From Croceibacterium selenioxidans (GTDB lineage: Bacteria; Pseudomonadota; Alphaproteobacteria; Sphingomonadales; Sphingomonadaceae): a stretch of 64,000 nucleotides of DNA. The notes beneath the pieces were generated by a model, which had not been told where the DNA came from, made no database searches, and saw nothing but the letters and a program-made list of their open reading frames with translations. This document shows, piece after piece, positions 54,558 to 61,894 of the stretch. The stretch covers positions 682,001 through 746,000 of the forward strand of contig NZ_JAHFVK010000001.1 of assembly GCF_018599195.1 (NCBI RefSeq), written 5' to 3'. The position numbers and the translations under genes are program-made. Within the stretch, counting starts at the first letter, position 1; the number at the start of each line of letters is the position of its first letter.

Positions 54558-55676
54558 TTAGGGAGCGGCAGGCGCCTGCGCAAGCGGCGCATCGGGATGG
54601 ATACGGCTGGCGTCCATCAACCAGTGCAAGACGGGCGGAACCCGCTGCGCCATTGCAACACCTGCCCTGGCCCCGAGCGGGCTTTCGGCGAAAGCGCGCG
54701 CGAGCCCGGCGGCGCGCATGGGACCTCTGGCTTTCCGGGCAAGAGCGCGCTGATAGGCGGGTGCGGTTGCCGATCCACCAGCGAGCCAATGGCGCGCGGC
54801 CATTTCACCGCTGGCGAGCGCAATCGAAATCCCTTCACCGGCGAGGGAGGGTATAACCGCCGCCTGGTCGCCAAGATGGAACAGGCCGGGCTCGGTTTGC
54901 TCGGCTATCAAGCCGTAGGGGACGGCGCCGATTGATTCGATCGGATGATCCCGCCACTCGACGCCGAGCCGTTCGGACAGGGCAGGGCTTCGTGCGGTGA
55001 GCTGTTTGAAGAGTTGCACCGGATGGCCTCCGCAGGCCGCCAGCACCGACTTGCGCAAGGCCAGGCACAAGTTGGCGCTGCCATCCTCCTGCAAGACCAT
55101 ACCCGCATAGCCGCCGCGGAACAGGTGGAGCTCGATCCTTCCGCTCAAGAGCGCCTCCCGGGCAGGCGTGGAGGGAAGGCGCAGGCGCAACCCCAAGGCG
55201 GGGTCGTTCGTCTGGCGCGGGCGCGGGTGGCCGCGCAGGTCATGCTTTCCGGTTGCGAGAAACAGGCCGTCACCGCTCCAGCGCTGACGCTGCCCGAGAA
55301 CGGTCGTGCCATCCAAGCCGCGGGCGGTGTCGACCGCCAGCGTTGCGCCCAGAGCCTGCGCTCTCTGCCTCAGAGCGCTATCGAGTGCCCGCCGGGAGAG
55401 GCTCCAGGCCGGGGAGGGGAGCGGCACCACCGCCTCGGCGCCGTGCGCCAGCAAGGCGAGCCGGTCGACCCGCCTGGCGCCCAGGACTTCGGGATTCACA
55501 CCTAATGCCCGGAGCTGGTCCACCGTTCGCCAACTGAGGAAGCCGCCGCACAGGCAGTCCCGCACGTCGGCATCCCGGTCGAGCAGTATCGGCGCGGCCC
55601 CTTCGCGGGCGAGGGCGATGGCGGCGGCGCATCCGGCTGGGCCGGCTCCGAGAATTAGCGGAGCCGTTCGACGCAC
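54558..55676 (-). CDS. FAD-dependent oxidoreductase of the polyketide cluster
   Basis: 372 residues. LILGAGPAGCAAAIALAREG and ILLDRD bind FAD. The middle matches geranylgeranyl-reductase/tryptophan-halogenase-type flavoproteins, HLGDQAAVIPSLAGEGISIALASG is the GD motif. Last gene of an overlapping trio with a methyltransferase (22-base overlap) and a type III PKS, so it likely oxidises the polyketide or its methylated form, as SrsC does in the Streptomyces srsABC pathway. That analogy is by gene type, not by proven homology. Confidence 0.85.
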   Translation of the reverse strand: MRRTAPLILGAGPAGCAAAIALAREGAAPILLDRDADVRDCLCGGFLSWRTVDQLRALGVNPEVLGARRVDRLALLAHGAEAVVPLPSPAWSLSRRALDSALRQRAQALGATLAVDTARGLDGTTVLGQRQRWSGDGLFLATGKHDLRGHPRPRQTNDPALGLRLRLPSTPAREALLSGRIELHLFRGGYAGMVLQEDGSANLCLALRKSVLAACGGHPVQLFKQLTARSPALSERLGVEWRDHPIESIGAVPYGLIAEQTEPGLFHLGDQAAVIPSLAGEGISIALASGEMAARHWLAGGSATAPAYQRALARKARGPMRAAGLARAFAESPLGARAGVAMAQRVPPVLHWLMDASRIHPDAPLAQAPAAP

Positions 55677-56341
55677 AGCCTGAACGGGAACCAGCGGCGC
55701 ACCCGCGCCTCGCGCAGGCCTTCACGGGCCAGTCGCTCGTGCCACTCGGCGGGTCGGAAGCTGCGCGCTATCGAAGTGTGACCATCGGCGCGGACGATGG
55801 GATGCCAGCGCATCGCCCCGGAGAGGAGCGGCCAGGTGGTATAGGCGAAGCCGTGGCGGTGCAGGTCATTGATGAACCAGCCGGCACCGGCCTCCGCTTC
55901 CATGAAGTGCAGGAAGGCGGTCAGCTCGTCTTCCGTCATGTGATGCGTGACGAGACTGGAAATCACGCAATCGAACCCGGATCCCGCCAGATCGGCGTAG
56001 TCGCCAGTCAGATAGCGGATCGGCGCGCCGAGAGAGGGAACCGCCTCGGCCGCTGCCTTGCTGCGCGAATTGAGGTCGATGCCCGTCAGCTCCGCTACCA
56101 CCCCGTGCTTCTTTGCCCAACGTGCGACCTGGCGCAGCATATCTCCGTCGCCGAACCCTACGTCGAGCAGCGAAAAGGGGCTTTTCTGCCCCACCGCGCG
56201 GCGGAGGAAGTTGAGTGTCGGACGGTAGGCGAAAGTGGTGCGGTTGACTTTGGCGAGATCGGCCAGAACCGCGTGATAGGTGGCCGCGTCCAGAGCCGGA
56301 TCGTCCATCAACTCGTCGGCCTGGCGCCTTTCAGCCAGCAT
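55655..56341 (-). CDS. Class I methyltransferase of the polyketide cluster
   Basis: 228 residues from the ATG at 56341 (MLAERRQADELMDDP), overlapping the PKS stop by 11 bases; a longer frame to 56392 overlaps more. FSLLDVGFGDGDMLRQVARWA is the SAM loop, LTGIDLNSRSKAAAEA motif II, and DCVISSLVTHHMTEDEL motif IV-V. Small-molecule methyltransferase. Position in the operon points to methylation of a phenolic polyketide product. Confidence 0.85.
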   Translation of the reverse strand: MLAERRQADELMDDPALDAATYHAVLADLAKVNRTTFAYRPTLNFLRRAVGQKSPFSLLDVGFGDGDMLRQVARWAKKHGVVAELTGIDLNSRSKAAAEAVPSLGAPIRYLTGDYADLAGSGFDCVISSLVTHHMTEDELTAFLHFMEAEAGAGWFINDLHRHGFAYTTWPLLSGAMRWHPIVRADGHTSIARSFRPAEWHERLAREGLREARVRRWFPFRLCVERLR

Positions 56342-57404
56342 CGCCTTCAGTCCAGCCGAACCGCAGGCCTTCCATCGCGAGGCCGGGCCCAAAAGCGATC
56401 GCGATGCCGGTGCGGGGCTTTTCTTCCATCAGTTTCTTGAGCACGAACATGACCGTCGCCGAGGACATGTTGCCGCAGTTCTGCAGCACCTCGCGCGAGG
56501 CGGTGAGCTTCTCCGGCGGCAGTTGGAGCCCGCGTTCAACGGCATCCACGATCGATCGCCCGCCGGGGTGAACCGCCCAGGCATCGATCTCGGCAACGGA
56601 TCTGCCCTCGGTTACCGAGTTGGCGACAGTCTCATCGCTCAGCGCCTCGGCGAGGCGAAATGGCACCTCCCCGGAGAGATGCATGGCAAAACCCGTGTCG
56701 CCAATGGTCCATGTGATTAGGTCGTGGCTGTCCTCGAGCGTCAGCGAAAGCCCCTCGCCAAGCGCAAGGCCGTCACCTTCGCCGCTGACGATCGCTGCGG
56801 CCGCGCCGTCGGCAAACTGGGCCATGGCGAGCAAGCGCTCAAGCTTGTCGGTCGGCTGGAGATGCAAGGTGCAGAGCTCAACCGAGATCACGAGCACTCG
56901 CGCCTTGGGATCGGAGCGGACCAGGTGCCCGGCGGTACGCAGAGCCGTGACACCTGCGTAACAGCCCATGAAGCCTACCACGACACGCTCGACTGTGGGA
57001 GCAAGGCCTAGGCGCCGGGCGATGACCTGATCCAGACCGGGAGCCATGAAGCCGGTGCAGCTTGCCACCACCAGGTGCGTTACATCGCCAACCGGCCCCA
57101 ATCCGGCAATCGCTTCCAGCGCGAGCTTCGGCGCTTCCCGGGCATAGACCTCCATCCGTGAAAGCGTTCCTGGCGCTTCCGGCGTATCGTAGAAGCTTCC
57201 TTCGGCCTGATAGGTCTCGGCATTGGAGAGAACGGTGAAACGCCGCCCGATGCCCGACCGCTGCAACATCCGTTCCAGCAAGGCGGCCTCGCGGTGACCT
57301 TCGAGCTGGCGCAAGGCCCAGGCGTTGTAAGTCGCATCGCATTCGCTAGCCGGCAGAGCGCAGGCAATCGCGTTGATTCGCGGCACGGTTTGGCCGGAGA
57401 CCAT
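56331..57404 (-). CDS. Type III polyketide synthase (chalcone/stilbene-synthase family)
   Basis: 357 residues. Catalytic triad visible: Cys148 (GFMGCYAGV), His279 (WAVHPGG) and Asn312 (CGNMSSAT). VVASCTGFMAPGLDQVIARR and GLAMEGLRFGW are standard. The enzyme extends an acyl-CoA starter with malonyl-CoA and cyclises it, making resorcinols, pyrones or phloroglucinols without an acyl carrier protein. Starter cannot be read; long-chain starters are usual for bacterial enzymes next to a methyltransferase and flavoprotein. First gene of the three-gene cluster, divergent from nothing, with 57 bases to the lysis operon end. Confidence 0.93.
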   Translation of the reverse strand: MVSGQTVPRINAIACALPASECDATYNAWALRQLEGHREAALLERMLQRSGIGRRFTVLSNAETYQAEGSFYDTPEAPGTLSRMEVYAREAPKLALEAIAGLGPVGDVTHLVVASCTGFMAPGLDQVIARRLGLAPTVERVVVGFMGCYAGVTALRTAGHLVRSDPKARVLVISVELCTLHLQPTDKLERLLAMAQFADGAAAAIVSGEGDGLALGEGLSLTLEDSHDLITWTIGDTGFAMHLSGEVPFRLAEALSDETVANSVTEGRSVAEIDAWAVHPGGRSIVDAVERGLQLPPEKLTASREVLQNCGNMSSATVMFVLKKLMEEKPRTGIAIAFGPGLAMEGLRFGWTEGDAG

Positions 57405-57461
57405 GAACGAGAGATAGGCGTCCGCCGGGGAAACGAAAGAACCTTTGATAGAAATCCCGAA

Positions 57462-57845
57462 CTAAAAGATTCCAAGCACTTTCGGCTTGGCGTTCTCTAC
57501 GGCTGCCCGATCCCTTCGCTCACACATTTCGACTATCCCGATGGCATCGCTCGCGCGGCCATTGGCCTTCTCCAATTGTCCCGTTTGTTCGAGACCGAAG
57601 CGCATCCATGCACGGGCAACCCGGTCGGCATAGAGAACATCGCCGGAGGGTCCTGCGGGGTAGTTCGCGCGGGCCGTATCCGCGGGCGGTGCGGCTCCTT
57701 CGACAGGCTCGCGCCAGGCCGCGGGAACCAGTTCGGTGCAGGACGCCCTATTCGCAATAATTGGGGGAGATCCCGCACAGGCCGTTGCGAGCAGCGCTGT
57801 CGGCAGCGCCAGTATCGGGGGCAGCGCGAACTTGATCCTGGGCAT
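57462..57845 (-). CDS. o-spanin-like lipoprotein (Rz1-like)
   Basis: 127 residues from the ATG at 57845, which lies 98 bases inside the preceding i-spanin-like gene in another frame, the hallmark of phage Rz/Rz1 pairs. Signal sequence with lipobox LPTALLATAC gives an outer-membrane lipoprotein. The mature part is Pro/Ala-rich near the N-terminus (REPVEGAAPPADTA) and then helical (YADRVARAWMRFGLEQTGQLEKANG). Spanins fuse inner and outer membranes at the last step of lysis. Rz1-like proteins are poorly conserved, so the call rests on overlap, lipobox and place in the cassette. The tail is longer than typical Rz1. Confidence 0.7.
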   Translation of the reverse strand: MPRIKFALPPILALPTALLATACAGSPPIIANRASCTELVPAAWREPVEGAAPPADTARANYPAGPSGDVLYADRVARAWMRFGLEQTGQLEKANGRASDAIGIVEMCERRDRAAVENAKPKVLGIF

Positions 57846-58071
57846 GGGTAATCTCCTTGTCGAGAGCTTGTTCGGCCGAGCCTCGCTCGCCGATGGTGTT
57901 GGCGGCGTCCGCTCCGCTGCGGACCGCGGCGTCGCCACGGTGGGTCTCGATGCGGGCGGTGACTTCGGCCCGACGGGCTCCGCTCAGCAGGCCGTTGAAC
58001 CAGAGGGTCGCGGCCGCGATCAGCAGCAGGCCCGTCAGCCAGGCAAGGGGTTTGCGGATAAGGTCAGCCAT
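57748..58071 (-). CDS. i-spanin-like membrane protein (Rz-like)
   Basis: 107 residues. MADLIRKPLAWLTGLLLIAAATLWF is one N-terminal membrane helix, followed by a charged, coiled-coil region (RAEVTARIETHRG...EQALDKEITHAQDQV) and a Cys-containing end. That is the shape of phage inner-membrane spanins. ATG overlaps the end of the holin-like gene by 8 bases. Works with the lipoprotein encoded in the overlapping frame to break the outer membrane. Assigned by architecture, not by sequence family. Confidence 0.75.
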   Translation of the reverse strand: MADLIRKPLAWLTGLLLIAAATLWFNGLLSGARRAEVTARIETHRGDAAVRSGADAANTIGERGSAEQALDKEITHAQDQVRAAPDTGAADSAARNGLCGISPNYCE

Positions 58072-58438
58072 CGAACAGACCTCCCATTTCCGAAACGTCG
58101 CGATCGTGAGCGACATCGGCTTCGATGCCGTCGCGATTGGCCTTGAAGCTCACCCGGCCGCCCGCCAGCACGATGATCACCAGCACGGCCAGGCACAGGG
58201 CCAGCGTACCGATGGCGAAATGGCTGTTGATGGCGAGCGCCTCGACTTGTTGCCTAAGCAGCGCGAAACATTCGCCCATCGCGAACTCCGGACGGTCCCG
58301 GAACCCGCGGGCCCGGTTGCACCAATCCGGCGCGGCGATGATGCCGATCAGCCACCACGCGAAATAGATCAACACGGCACTGGTCACGGCAACGGCGATG
58401 AGAGCCCAGGTGCGGATGGAGTTACGCTGCGCGCTCAT
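58064..58438 (-). CDS. Two-helix membrane protein, holin candidate
   Basis: 124 residues from the ATG at 58438 that overlaps the endolysin stop (ATGA). Helix one at 12-34 (WALIAVAVTSAVLIYFAWWLIGIIA), helix two at 75-94 (IGTLALCLAVLVIIVLAGG), a loop with two Cys between, and a charged tail. Phage holins have this size and often two helices; they open the inner membrane to release the endolysin. It could instead be an accessory membrane protein. Position between endolysin and spanins supports the holin call. Confidence 0.65.
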   Translation of the reverse strand: MSAQRNSIRTWALIAVAVTSAVLIYFAWWLIGIIAAPDWCNRARGFRDRPEFAMGECFALLRQQVEALAINSHFAIGTLALCLAVLVIIVLAGGRVSFKANRDGIEADVAHDRDVSEMGGLFDG

Positions 58439-58983
58439 GCTGCACCTACCCGGCTGTCGAGCCATCCGGCCATGAAGTCTTCGAACCGGGCGTCGGTCCG
58501 CGCCAGTGCGAAGTAGTGGCCGAACTGCAAGCCGTTGAGCGCCTTGAGCATGAGCTGGCGCGCCCAAGTTTCGCCACGGCGGCGGCGAAGGGCACGGAAG
58601 GCGCTGAGCGTTGCCGGACCGACCACGCCGTCCTCACCGATGTCGGCATAATCCTGCCCGCGTCGATTGAGGATGTTGAGTGCCTGCTGGAACCACAGGC
58701 TCGCCCGCTTCGGACCGACGTTCACGCCGCTGTCGATGACCTCTTCGGCCACTTCCGGGTCGATCTCCACGATGCCGAGAAGGCCGGGCTTTTCGATGTA
58801 TTCCCGTCGATAGATTTCCCGCGCCAGAGCGATGGGAAAGTCGCGCATGGGGCCGGAATAGCCGTGAGTGCGAGCAACCTTCTGCGTGATCCCGAACTTC
58901 GTCGCGCCGCCGGGATCGGATGAATGGTCGACGTAGTCTCCTTCGCGCACGAGTATTCCTTCGATCAACTGATCTATCGTCAT
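58435..58983 (-). CDS. GH108-family endolysin (N-acetylmuramidase)
   Basis: 182 residues from the ATG at 58983; an upstream ATG at 59037 lies in the promoter. LVREGDYVDHSSDPGGATKFGIT is the GH108 (DUF847) lysozyme motif, Glu14 being the catalytic acid. The C-terminal VVGPATLSAFRALRRRR is the peptidoglycan-binding domain-3 type. No signal peptide, so release through a holin is needed. It cuts glycan strands. First gene of a four-gene lysis operon. The same endolysin family serves phages and, in Rhodobacter, a gene transfer agent, as I recall. Confidence 0.92.
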   Translation of the reverse strand: MTIDQLIEGILVREGDYVDHSSDPGGATKFGITQKVARTHGYSGPMRDFPIALAREIYRREYIEKPGLLGIVEIDPEVAEEVIDSGVNVGPKRASLWFQQALNILNRRGQDYADIGEDGVVGPATLSAFRALRRRRGETWARQLMLKALNGLQFGHYFALARTDARFEDFMAGWLDSRVGAA

Positions 58984-59018
58984 GGGTCGGTTTCTCTTCG
59001 AATGCTGGGGGTGTCCTG

Positions 59019-59060
59019 CATATATGCGCATACGCATAATTTGTCAAGCGAATTATGCGT
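59019..59060. promoter_or_regulatory. Lysis promoter and palindromic operator cluster
   Basis: On the minus strand TTGACA (59047-59042), 17 bases, then TATATG (59024-59019): a near-consensus promoter for the lysis operon. Overlaid on it are TATGCGCATA (59023-59032, perfect palindrome) and ACGCATAATT (59032-59041) / AATTATGCGT (59051-59060), an exact 10-bp inverted repeat with 9-base spacer. The shared half-site is TATGCG. Likely binding sites of the divergent repressor. Confidence 0.85.
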
Positions 59061-59102
59061 TAGGGGGTAGCGTAAGGCGGGCGCCGGGTTTATGCTCACG
59101 CC

Positions 59103-59708
59103 ATGAGTGGAGACCTAGCGACCCGTATCAAAGCTATCCGCCAGACCGCCGGTCTGAACCAGACGGACTTTGCCGAGCGGCTGGGAACAACCCAGTCGAC
59201 CGTGGCACGTTGGGAAAAGGGTGCGGAGCCTAGCGGGCCTATGCTGCACGCCATCGCCACGGTCGCGAACACGACGGTCGAAAGGTTGATGGGGACGGAC
59301 GACCTGGCCTCCGGTGGGGCGGACCAGATCCCTGTGGTGGGCTACGTCGGCGCGGGCGCGGCCGTGACACCGTTCGACGACTACGCTCCCGGCGATGGCA
59401 TGGCCTTTGTCGAGCGGCCGCCGTTCGTGTCGGGACGGGCGGTGGCGGTCGAGGTGAAGGGCGACAGCCTCCTACCTGTGGCCGAGGATGGCTGGCGGCT
59501 GGTCTACACCGGTGAACAGACGATTGTCGAAGACCAGGTTCTCAACAAGCTTTGCGTCGTGCAGCTCAGCGACGGCAGACTTCTGGTGAAGCGCCTGATG
59601 CGCGGATCGAAACCTCAGCGCTACCACCTGGTCTCGACCAATGCGCCGATCATGGAAGACGTCGAGATCGAATGGGCCGCGCCGGTGCGGGCGATCATCC
59701 CCCAGTAG
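59103..59708 (+). CDS. CI/LexA-like repressor (XRE HTH + S24 peptidase)
   Basis: 201 residues. XRE HTH at 5-60 (RIKAIRQTAGLNQTDFAERL...TTQSTVARWEKG). Then the S24 domain: self-cleavage Ala84-Gly85 in GYVGAGAAVTP, nucleophile Ser122 (GDSLLP) and Lys163 (LLVKRL). All residues for RecA-stimulated self-cleavage are there. Divergent from the lysis operon with the operator cluster between, so it is expected to repress lysis until DNA damage. Ends before a bidirectional terminator. Known family: lambda CI-like and host LexA-like repressors. Confidence 0.93.
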   Translation: MSGDLATRIKAIRQTAGLNQTDFAERLGTTQSTVARWEKGAEPSGPMLHAIATVANTTVERLMGTDDLASGGADQIPVVGYVGAGAAVTPFDDYAPGDGMAFVERPPFVSGRAVAVEVKGDSLLPVAEDGWRLVYTGEQTIVEDQVLNKLCVVQLSDGRLLVKRLMRGSKPQRYHLVSTNAPIMEDVEIEWAAPVRAIIPQ

Positions 59709-59736
59709 AGGGGGCCCAAATGGCCTCGGGCAAAGA

Positions 59737-59761
59737 AAAACCCGCCATTACAGCGGGTTTT
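59737..59761. terminator. Bidirectional terminator, probably the original tRNA-Val terminator
   Basis: AAAACCCGC-cattaca-GCGGGTTTT, followed by a T-run on the plus strand and TTTTTCTTT on the minus strand. It ends the repressor gene and also lies directly beyond the 35-bp copy of the tRNA-Val 3' end, where a terminator for the tRNA would be before the island inserted. Confidence 0.8.
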
Positions 59762-59767
59762 CTGCTT

Positions 59768-59802
59768 CGACCGGATGGTGGGCGTAGGAAGGATTGAACT
59801 TC
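59768..59802 (-). repeat. attL: 35-bp copy of the tRNA-Val 3' end
   Basis: Exact match of 35 bases to 62508-62542, ending in GGATTGAACTTC, covering the CCA end, acceptor and T-arm of the tRNA. Left boundary of the 2.74-kb integrative element. Confidence 0.9.
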
Positions 59803-59847
59803 TCCTCGCCCGCCTATCGCGTTGAAAAGCCCAGAGTATTTTTCTGG

Positions 59848-60306
59848 CTACTGCGGCTCCGTAATAGGAGCTGAGGCGGGGATCTCGGTAATCGGCCGCG
59901 CTTTATGCACTGTGACGGGCGCAGGGTCGCAAAGGTCAACACGCCAGCTTTGGTAAGAGGCGGGCAACCCTTGGCGGTCAGTGATCGTAAAGAACGCGAC
60001 ACCTGCGGCAGTGTACATCCAACCGTTTCTGTCCGCGAATTTGACCCGATACGGGTGGAGATTGAAATCGACCGCTCCCTCAGGTCCCAGCCCAAAGTTG
60101 GTCCGATTCACTAAAACAGGCCAGTCGGGTGGGGCTCCGTCCTCGAATAGCCAGGCGACTACTTCGGCATTGTAGGGCCCCAGCGACAATCCCGGCACGT
60201 GGCCGGAGTTTGCTTCGCGCCAGATTGTGAGCAGTGCGAAGCGCCTCAAAGTCTCCGGGCGCGGGTTCGGCACTTCTAGATAAGTCGTCGCCAACGCGCC
60301 CGCCAA
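59848..60306 (-). CDS. Unknown island protein (152 aa frame)
   Basis: The frame opens at a TTG (60306): ALATTYLEVPNPRPETLRRF, then GHVPGLSLGPYNAEVVAWLF and NRTNFGLGPEGAVDFNLHPY. Soluble, Pro/Trp-rich, no known family. It overlaps the 60276-60482 frame at its 5' end; the two may be halves of one gene split by a frameshift or two small genes. A short ATG-started version cannot be ruled out. Codon use is less GC-biased at third positions than the core genes. Confidence 0.45.
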   Translation of the reverse strand: MAGALATTYLEVPNPRPETLRRFALLTIWREANSGHVPGLSLGPYNAEVVAWLFEDGAPPDWPVLVNRTNFGLGPEGAVDFNLHPYRVKFADRNGWMYTAAGVAFFTITDRQGLPASYQSWRVDLCDPAPVTVHKARPITEIPASAPITEPQ

Positions 60307-60482
60307 GTCTCCGACACATCGCGCACGAACTCGATTGCATACTTGTCCACTGCGGATGTCGCCGCTTCATGCGGCCCGCAGAGGATTTCGTCAGTGAACA
60401 TTCCACCCTGGCTAGGCTTGGCCCCTTTGAAATGCCTCGAACCAGCAATGATATGCGGCGCGCCCACCCTTACCGATACCAA
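60276..60482 (-). CDS. Short unknown frame, possible 5' part of the next gene
   Basis: 68 codons from a TTG, or 41 from the internal ATG (MFTDEILCGPHEAATSAVDK). It stops at 60276, overlapping the start of the 152-aa frame. No known family. Either a separate small gene or the N-terminal piece of a frameshifted gene. Confidence 0.3.
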   Translation of the reverse strand: MVSVRVGAPHIIAGSRHFKGAKPSQGGMFTDEILCGPHEAATSAVDKYAIEFVRDVSETWRARWRRLI

Positions 60483-60491
60483 TCCCCCTTC

Positions 60492-61475
60492 TCAGGTAGG
60501 TAGGTCGACCTTCCGCACAGCGATACTCAGTTCTGGCAGCATCTCAATCCGGGTCACTGTCCTAAGTGCTCGCAGGCCGCTATAGACCAAGTCTTTGGAT
60601 CGCTGGGGCCGGCGACCTTCCGATGCTTTGGCGTGCCAGAGTTGTAGCCGATCCTGCATGCCCATCCGTGTAGGCGGAAGAAATTGGGCACCTGGGCCCA
60701 AAATCTTAGAAACCTCGCGTATGCTGCCGCCGCGAATGCCGGCACGGAGCATGTCTGTCCAGGTTCTGCCGCGCCAATTGGGGCCGCCCGCAACATTGAT
60801 AACCGCGTGCGCGAGCTTGCTTGGTAGATAGTTAATTAACGGCAGCCCAGTGGTGTGTGTTTCAATCGGAAAGAAGCGGTGCGGCGTTTCGTAGATGAAC
60901 AACGTTCCATTCGGCCTAAGACGTTCCCATAGCATCGGCAGCAGGGCTTTCCGCTCATTCGGCAGCAGGTGCTCAAGAACCGCCGATAGGTTCACTACAT
61001 CGAACGTACCGATACCTTCGGGCAGACTATCAGGAGACGGGGAGACGAGCATCTTCATATTGGGAAGGCCGTAAAAATCGGCGCGCGCCTTCGCGAGATC
61101 GACAAGCATCGGGTCGAGTTCGACACCGACAATTTCTGCGTCCCGATAAGTGCGGGCCAGGATGGAGGTCGACGCGCCAGAGCCGCAGCCGAAATCGAGA
61201 ACTCGGGCATTCCTCATCTCTCCAGGATCGACGAACGGAAGTGTCCCCCATTTGATGGTGCGCTGGACGTATGCCGGGTCTTCGTCGCGTGCGATTTCGT
61301 CGGCAAACCAGACCGGGCCTTTGACTTCGATGAGTTTCCGTATCAGCGGCAGCGGGTAATAAGTATCGATCTGCGGAAACGGAACATAGCCCGGCGCTTC
61401 GATCGATATGCGTTTTTGCGGACCAATCGGTACGACAGAAACGCGAACGTTGTGCTTGTCGTAGATAACTTCCAC
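60492..61475 (-). CDS. Class I SAM-dependent methyltransferase (island)
   Basis: 327 residues from a GTG at 61475. ARVLDFGCGSGASTSILARTY is the SAM loop, EIVGVELDPMLVDLAKARAD motif II, FDVVNLSAVLEHLLPNERKAL and GTLFIYETPHRFFPIETHTT are typical of glycan or lipid methyltransferases linked to surface polysaccharides. Substrate unknown. It is the only intact, clearly functional gene inside the tRNA-Val element. A weak palindrome AGCTTAAGCT lies just upstream. Confidence 0.8.
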   Translation of the reverse strand: MEVIYDKHNVRVSVVPIGPQKRISIEAPGYVPFPQIDTYYPLPLIRKLIEVKGPVWFADEIARDEDPAYVQRTIKWGTLPFVDPGEMRNARVLDFGCGSGASTSILARTYRDAEIVGVELDPMLVDLAKARADFYGLPNMKMLVSPSPDSLPEGIGTFDVVNLSAVLEHLLPNERKALLPMLWERLRPNGTLFIYETPHRFFPIETHTTGLPLINYLPSKLAHAVINVAGGPNWRGRTWTDMLRAGIRGGSIREVSKILGPGAQFLPPTRMGMQDRLQLWHAKASEGRRPQRSKDLVYSGLRALRTVTRIEMLPELSIAVRKVDLPT

Positions 61476-61531
61476 CGACCTAGCTTAAGCTGGGTTCGTC
61501 GCTAAAACAACTTATCCGAAATTCGCTTTGC

Positions 61532-61849
61532 TCAGGGCGCCGAGTCATTCCGAGCTAGGGGTGGTTTCTCCACCGACCCCGACGCTGTCGACGACGCTCG
61601 CGCCACCTTCGGACCATCAGGTAGACGATTGACAGCCCGGCAATCGCCAGGACGGCGATAAGCCCGTATGCTACGAGGAGGCGAACTTCCACATTCCGGC
61701 GCATACCTGAGCGCAGTCGTATCAACAAGCAGCCGGGTGTCCTGGTGGGAGAAGATCTCGGCCGGCGCATTGCTGGCAGCGAGTTCGACCGCGTTGAACA
61801 GGTTTGCAACCTCGGCGGTCGTCTTGGTCATGCGGTAGAGGTTGCACAT
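61532..61849 (-). pseudogene. Truncated SRAP (YedK/HMCES-like) gene
   Basis: Residues 1-37 (MCNLYRMTKTTAEVANLFNA and on) are the N-terminus of SOS-response-associated peptidases, which link Cys2 to abasic sites in single-stranded DNA. Cys2 is present, but the sequence after about 61739 no longer resembles the family and the frame ends at 105 residues instead of about 220. A broken fragment. Confidence 0.7.
61555..61704 (-). CDS. Small single-pass membrane protein (49 aa), tentative
   Basis: MRRNVEVRLLVAYGLIAVLA then GLSIVYLMVRR and an Arg-rich tail: one membrane helix with a basic cytosolic end. It overlaps the SRAP remnant in another frame. Ribosome site is weak (CAGG near the ATG), so it may be chance. 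Confidence 0.35.
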   Translation of the reverse strand: MRRNVEVRLLVAYGLIAVLAIAGLSIVYLMVRRWRERRRQRRGRWRNHP

Positions 61850-61894
61850 TGGGGCGGGCTCGCCCCGGCGGTCGTCGCTGTCAACCGCGAGACC

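Noticed and set aside
58984-59037. Upstream start for the endolysin at 59037
   Set aside because: It would lie inside the -10/spacer of the lysis promoter; the ATG at 58983 gives the normal GH108 N-terminus.
59768-59802. A second tRNA gene
   Set aside because: Only the last 35 bases match; D-arm and anticodon arm are absent. It is an attachment-site duplication.
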